DNA from: Staphylococcus debuckii
Lineage (GTDB): Bacteria; Bacillota; Bacilli; Staphylococcales; Staphylococcaceae
Direction of reading: 5' to 3'
Length of the DNA: 64,000 nt
Assembly: GCF_003718735.1 (NCBI RefSeq)
Contig: NZ_CP033460.1
Coordinates: 1,426,001-1,490,000 of the forward strand
Within the stretch, counting starts at the first letter, position 1; every line of letters begins with the position of its first letter. Both the position numbers and the translations under genes were made by a program. Positions 59,866 through 64,000 of this stretch are shown in pieces. Under the pieces are notes generated by a model. That model saw only the letters and a program-made list of their open reading frames with translations. It did not search any database and had not been told where the DNA came from.

Positions 59866-60387
59866 TTAATGAGCGAATGCATCAAAAATATAATTGATTC
59901 CGATGAGTAAGAACATTACGCTGACGAAGAAAGATACAGCAAAAGCGCCTAATAACGGATTGAAGAGTAAGATGATACCTGCAATCACACCAATAATATT
60001 AACGAGCACTGAGAAGAAATGATACCATTTGCTCGTACGTTCTTCAGGTGTAACCACGAAAATTCCAAGCACAGAGCTGAAGATAAACCAAAAAGCGAAT
60101 AAATAGATGATAAATGTTGAACCAGCGCCTGGAAAAATAATAAGTAAAATACCGAAAATGATATTTAAGATACCTAATAGGAGAATCCAACCGCTTGAAA
60201 TTCCTACGAATGCTTTAGTTAAACGTCTGAAGAATAACTCCATAATGCCATTAGCAATGAAGAAAATACCGATGAGCCAAGTGATAGCATAAATATTTTG
60301 AACTGGGAAACTCACAGCTAAAATAGCGATAATCGCAAATAAAATCCCAATAAGCAAACTTGACCATCTGATGTTTTTAGTTGACAT
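59866..60387 (-). CDS. HdeD-family (DUF308) membrane protein
   Basis: 173-residue integral membrane protein with six hydrophobic helices in three repeated pairs, each resembling 'GILFAIIAILAVSFP / GILNIIFGILLIIFPG / VNIIGVIAGIILLFNP', the DUF308 repeat. HdeD of E. coli is linked to acid resistance; function here is unknown. ATG at 60387 is preceded by AGAGGTG; the 12 residues upstream in frame are unlikely. Divergent from the ORF-free region that follows. Confidence 0.85.
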   Translation of the reverse strand: MSTKNIRWSSLLIGILFAIIAILAVSFPVQNIYAITWLIGIFFIANGIMELFFRRLTKAFVGISSGWILLLGILNIIFGILLIIFPGAGSTFIIYLFAFWFIFSSVLGIFVVTPEERTSKWYHFFSVLVNIIGVIAGIILLFNPLLGAFAVSFFVSVMFLLIGINYIFDAFAH

Positions 60388-60423
60388 AAATATAAACACC
60401 TCTTTATAAAAGTATATATACAT

Positions 60424-61520
<1,097 letters not shown>

Positions 61521-61521
61521 T

Positions 61522-61556
61522 AAAAAACACACCAGCCTTGTATATCTGGTGTGTTT
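61522..61556 (-). terminator. terminator of the nik/opp2 operon
   Basis: AAACACACCAG (61525-61535) pairs with CTGGTGTGTTT (61546-61556), with a T-run on the minus strand side. Confidence 0.88.
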
Positions 61557-61562
61557 GCTGCG

Positions 61563-62255
61563 TTATTCTTGATAGACATCGATTAATGCTTTGGTATAGT
61601 CATTGCGTTCATCACTAAACAAATCTTGAATTTTGAAATCATCTACAATAGTTCCGTTATTTAAGACCATCATTCGATCGACTATTTGATTTAATACAGC
61701 AATATCGTGTGAAATTATTATCATTGTCGATTGTTGTTCGGCATGTATTTGCTTTAATATATTAATTAATTTACTTTCCGCTATAACGTCTAAACTGGCT
61801 GTAATTTCATCACATATTAATACATCCGGTTGCAACATCACAGTTCTAAGTACATTAAAGCGTTGTAATTGGCCACCGCTGACTTGGTCTGGATAACGAT
61901 TTAACAAAGATTTATCTAAATCCAGCTGTTCCATTAATAGCAATACAATTTGATCAAATGATTTATCAGCATTAGCATAATATTTCAATGGTTCTAGTAA
62001 AGCTGTTCTCAGTCGTTGTCTAGGGTTGAAGCTTTGTGAAGCTTGTTGGAAAATTGGCAGAATACGTTGTGTATTGCTATCTATTATCCCTTCATCAGGT
62101 TCCAATTCTCCTAGTATCAGTTCCATAAGGGTACTTTTACCGGAACCGCTCTCCCCTATAACTCCTACCAGCTCCCCTGTCGGTATCGTCAAATTGAGGT
62201 GCTCTAAGACTGGTTGATCTGCATATGAAAAAGATATATTTTTAAGTTTCAGCAT
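61563..62255 (-). CDS. ABC transporter ATP-binding protein (NikE/OppF-like)
   Basis: ATPase subunit of a nickel/oligopeptide ABC importer, 230 residues. Walker A GESGSGKSTLMEL (about 33-45), Q-loop region FQQASQSFNP, signature VSGGQLQRF (near 128) and Walker B VLICDEITASLD (near 150), with ISHD switch His. It is short for OppF (about 320) because the C-terminal peptide-family zinc/iron-sulphur tail is missing, as in the NikE/opp-2F type of S. aureus. Starts 14 bp inside the preceding gene; last gene of the operon. Confidence 0.88.
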   Translation of the reverse strand: MLKLKNISFSYADQPVLEHLNLTIPTGELVGVIGESGSGKSTLMELILGELEPDEGIIDSNTQRILPIFQQASQSFNPRQRLRTALLEPLKYYANADKSFDQIVLLLMEQLDLDKSLLNRYPDQVSGGQLQRFNVLRTVMLQPDVLICDEITASLDVIAESKLINILKQIHAEQQSTMIIISHDIAVLNQIVDRMMVLNNGTIVDDFKIQDLFSDERNDYTKALIDVYQE

Positions 62256-63033
62256 GATGATCTTCCTTCCTAATCAACCGGCTTCTAGCATTGAATAATT
62301 GTTGCGTATAAGGTTGCAGTTTTGCTGTTTTAAAATAGTCTGCTGAACCTTGTTCAATCATTTCACCGTTTTTAATGATATTGATATAATCAGCATATTT
62401 TAAAACATGTGAGAGATTATGGGTTATTAGCAGCAACGTTGCATGATGTTCTTTAGCGATATGTTGTATTAAATCCATCACACGTTTACCGTTTATAACA
62501 TCTAAGGCGGCTGTAGGTTCATCCGCAATTATCAGTTCAGGTTCTAGCATTAAAACACTTGCGATATAGACTCTTTCGAGCTGACCTCCTGAAAGCATAA
62601 AGCGATATTTCTCTAAAATTTCTGTGCTGTCTAAATTGACCCATCGAAGCGCCCTTTCGATTTGTTGCTGCGCTTCAGCTTTAGATACATTGCGATGCGT
62701 ACGGTAAATGGCTAAGAGTTGCTTCTTAAGTTTGGTGTGATCATTGAAGCTGTAGGCATAATTTTGCGAGATATAACCAATTTTAGTACCTAATAAATGT
62801 TTTACATTATCGATAGGTTTTTGTTGGTAGTGGTAGCTATCGAAGGAAACAATTAAATCAGGCGGATATTGCTGCACCAATACACTTGCCGTCAAACTTT
62901 TGCCAGAGCCACTTTGACCAATCAATACATTGACATTATCTTTTAAGATATCTAAATTTAAGTTTCTAATAAGATGATTACCATCGCTATCTATAATATT
63001 TAAGTCATGCAGCTGTAAGAGATAATCAGTCAT
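62242..63033 (-). CDS. ABC transporter ATP-binding protein (NikD/OppD-like)
   Basis: Second ATPase subunit, 263 residues. Walker [15 protein letters not shown] (about 38-51), signature LSGGQLERV (near 147; E instead of the usual Q-R is retained in homologues) and Walker [13 protein letters not shown] (near 165), [11 protein letters not shown] at 63033 follows AGAGGGATT. Overlaps the gene on either side (8 bp with the permease, 14 bp with the NikE-like). Part of a four- or five-gene ABC operon. Confidence 0.88.
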   Translation of the reverse strand: MTDYLLQLHDLNIIDSDGNHLIRNLNLDILKDNVNVLIGQSGSGKSLTASVLVQQYPPDLIVSFDSYHYQQKPIDNVKHLLGTKIGYISQNYAYSFNDHTKLKKQLLAIYRTHRNVSKAEAQQQIERALRWVNLDSTEILEKYRFMLSGGQLERVYIASVLMLEPELIIADEPTAALDVINGKRVMDLIQHIAKEHHATLLLITHNLSHVLKYADYINIIKNGEMIEQGSADYFKTAKLQPYTQQLFNARSRLIRKEDHHAET

Positions 63034-63841
63034 ACAAATCCCTCTTTTCAGATAGTCTGTCACGTAAAGTGTCACCCGCAAAGTTAAATAATAAAATTGT
63101 CAATGCAATCATAAAGGCAGGCGCAATCAACATTATTGGATGCTGAGTCATGAAATCTCGACCTGCAGAAAGCATTGCTCCCCATTCTGGAGATGGCGGT
63201 TGCGCACCTAATCCTAGGAATGATAATGAGGAGATATATAATATGATTTTACCCACATCTACAATCATCAAGACGATTAATGAAGGTATTACTTGTGGTA
63301 AGAGATGTTTAAAAATAATAACGCGAGTAGGTGTATGAAAGAGTCGCGCTAACTGGATATAGTGTTTACTCATTTCAGTATTGACTATAGCACGCGTTAC
63401 GCGGGTATACGTCATCCAGTTCAAGATAGTGATTGCGATGACTAGATTCCAAATACTAGGTTTGAAGAAACTAGCGAAAGCGATCATCAAGACAAATTCT
63501 GGAACACCTAAACCAATATCGATAATACGCATAATAACACTGTCAATAATCCCCTTTTTATAACCAGCTATCAAACCTAAAGGTACACCGATCAACACTA
63601 TCATTACGAGGGTCATGAGGGCAATCGCTAAAGTATAGCGAGCACCAATGACCAAACGTGCATATAAATCTCTTCCGTAATCATCAGTTCCGAGCCAATG
63701 ATGCAAATTTGGATTTTGAAGCGCTTGGTCCAAATTGACACTTAATGCTTTGTCCGTAGACGTAGTGAACTGCAAAATAACTAAGAGCAATAAGTAAATG
63801 AAAAATAAATAAAAAATAAGATTTTTCCATTTGAATTTCAT
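63026..63841 (-). CDS. ABC transporter permease (NikC/OppC-like)
   Basis: Membrane subunit, 271 residues. One N-terminal helix ([18 protein letters not shown]), a short loop with [25 protein letters not shown] (the OppC/DppC signature) and five more helices. The EAA motif is [25 protein letters not shown] near residue 215. Translationally coupled to the upstream permease gene by a four-base overlap. Homologous in order to S. aureus opp2/nikBCDE. Confidence 0.9.
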   Translation of the reverse strand: MKFKWKNLIFYLFFIYLLLLVILQFTTSTDKALSVNLDQALQNPNLHHWLGTDDYGRDLYARLVIGARYTLAIALMTLVMIVLIGVPLGLIAGYKKGIIDSVIMRIIDIGLGVPEFVLMIAFASFFKPSIWNLVIAITILNWMTYTRVTRAIVNTEMSKHYIQLARLFHTPTRVIIFKHLLPQVIPSLIVLMIVDVGKIILYISSLSFLGLGAQPPSPEWGAMLSAGRDFMTQHPIMLIAPAFMIALTILLFNFAGDTLRDRLSEKRDLYD

Positions 63842-64000
63842 CGCTGTTTCACCTGCCCTTTACGCCGACCGCCCCACCAAGTTTTCTTTTTCATAGGAGT
63901 ATAACGTTGTTTAGGGTCTAAAAAGAGTACGATAATATCGGTTAAGGCGTTAGCGATTACGACAAAGCAGCCAATCATTAAAACGGCACCTTGCACCACA
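63838..64000 (-). CDS. ABC transporter permease (NikB/OppB-like), C-terminal part
   Basis: Only the last 54 codons are in the window. The frame reads [20 protein letters not shown] near its start, then [15 protein letters not shown] and a basic tail ending KGQVKQR. The final helix and the 'D-P-R-x-R' style end are typical of OppB/DppB-type permeases. TGA overlaps the start of the next gene (ATGA). The N-terminal part lies beyond position 64000. Confidence 0.85.
   Translation of the reverse strand, partial: VVQGAVLMIGCFVVIANALTDIIVLFLDPKQRYTPMKKKTWWGGRRKGQVKQR

Noticed and set aside
62242..63033. Possible degenerate ABC signature (LSGGQLERV) as a sign of inactivity
   Set aside because: Walker A, Walker B and the switch histidine are intact and this variation occurs in active OppD/NikD-type proteins.

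Overview
The window is a stretch of core chromosome from a coagulase-negative Staphylococcus, most likely S. carnosus or a close relative (S. condimenti/S. piscifermentans/S. simulans group). The evidence is low G+C, a staphylococcal gene order (thrCB, guaC, lexA-sosA, tkt, sbcDC, mscL, acnA, plsY, parEC, mprF, msrA, tyrA, trp operon, femAB, opp2/nik), and a tandem pair of highly similar glucose-type PTS permeases behind a GlcT antiterminator, which is the glcT-glcA-glcB arrangement known from S. carnosus. I recognised these from memory and ran no database search. No prophage, CRISPR array, rRNA, tRNA or defence island was found. The only mobile element is one IS110-family insertion.

Layout. 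1-4.4 kb: end of thrC, thrB, a HAD phosphatase, a small unknown protein, a LysP-like permease and rpmG. 4.6-7.2 kb: a zinc-independent rpsN paralogue behind a perfect Zur-type palindrome, then guaC and a membrane-anchored CAP-domain protein. 7.3-8.7 kb: the SOS locus lexA/sosA/ynzC with three LexA boxes. 8.9-12.3 kb: tkt, a YneF-like membrane protein, a CcdC-like membrane protein and a candidate 28-residue hydrophobic peptide. 12.3-22.6 kb: sbcDC, mscL, opuD-type BCCT carrier, acnA and a thioesterase. 22.7-25.5 kb: a HesB-like protein, the IS110 element and plsY. 25.8-32 kb: parE-parC (with a LexA box) and an AlsT-type symporter behind a structured leader. 32.3-37.5 kb: glcT, a RAT/terminator switch, glcA and glcB. 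37.7-41.7 kb: AI-2E-family protein and mprF. 41.8-44.2 kb: SAM-I riboswitch with metY-metA. 44.2-47.6 kb: msrA, msrR, a tautomerase and a Y-family polymerase with a LexA box. 47.7-57 kb: tyrA, an M42 peptidase and the trpEGDCFBA operon behind two tandem tryptophan T-boxes. 57.2-60.4 kb: femA, femB and an HdeD-like protein. 60.4-61.5 kb: an 1.1-kb ORF-free, repeat-bearing region. 61.5-64 kb: a nickel/oligopeptide ABC transporter (Opp2/Nik type), cut by the window end.

Regulation stands out more than gene content. Visible switches are Zur, LexA (lexA, sosA, parE, Y-family polymerase), a Fur-like box before acnA, the GlcT RAT, a SAM-I riboswitch and tandem T-boxes. A roughly 160-bp composite hairpin repeat recurs between genes in full (three copies) or in part (three copies). 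Two genes appear to need an ATT start codon for a proper ribosome-binding site or an intact catalytic domain.

The least explained items are the ORF-free repeat region at 60.4-61.5 kb, the alsT leader, and the non-coding left end of the IS110 element, which is where a bridge RNA would be expected. I did not find a convincing new multi-gene system.
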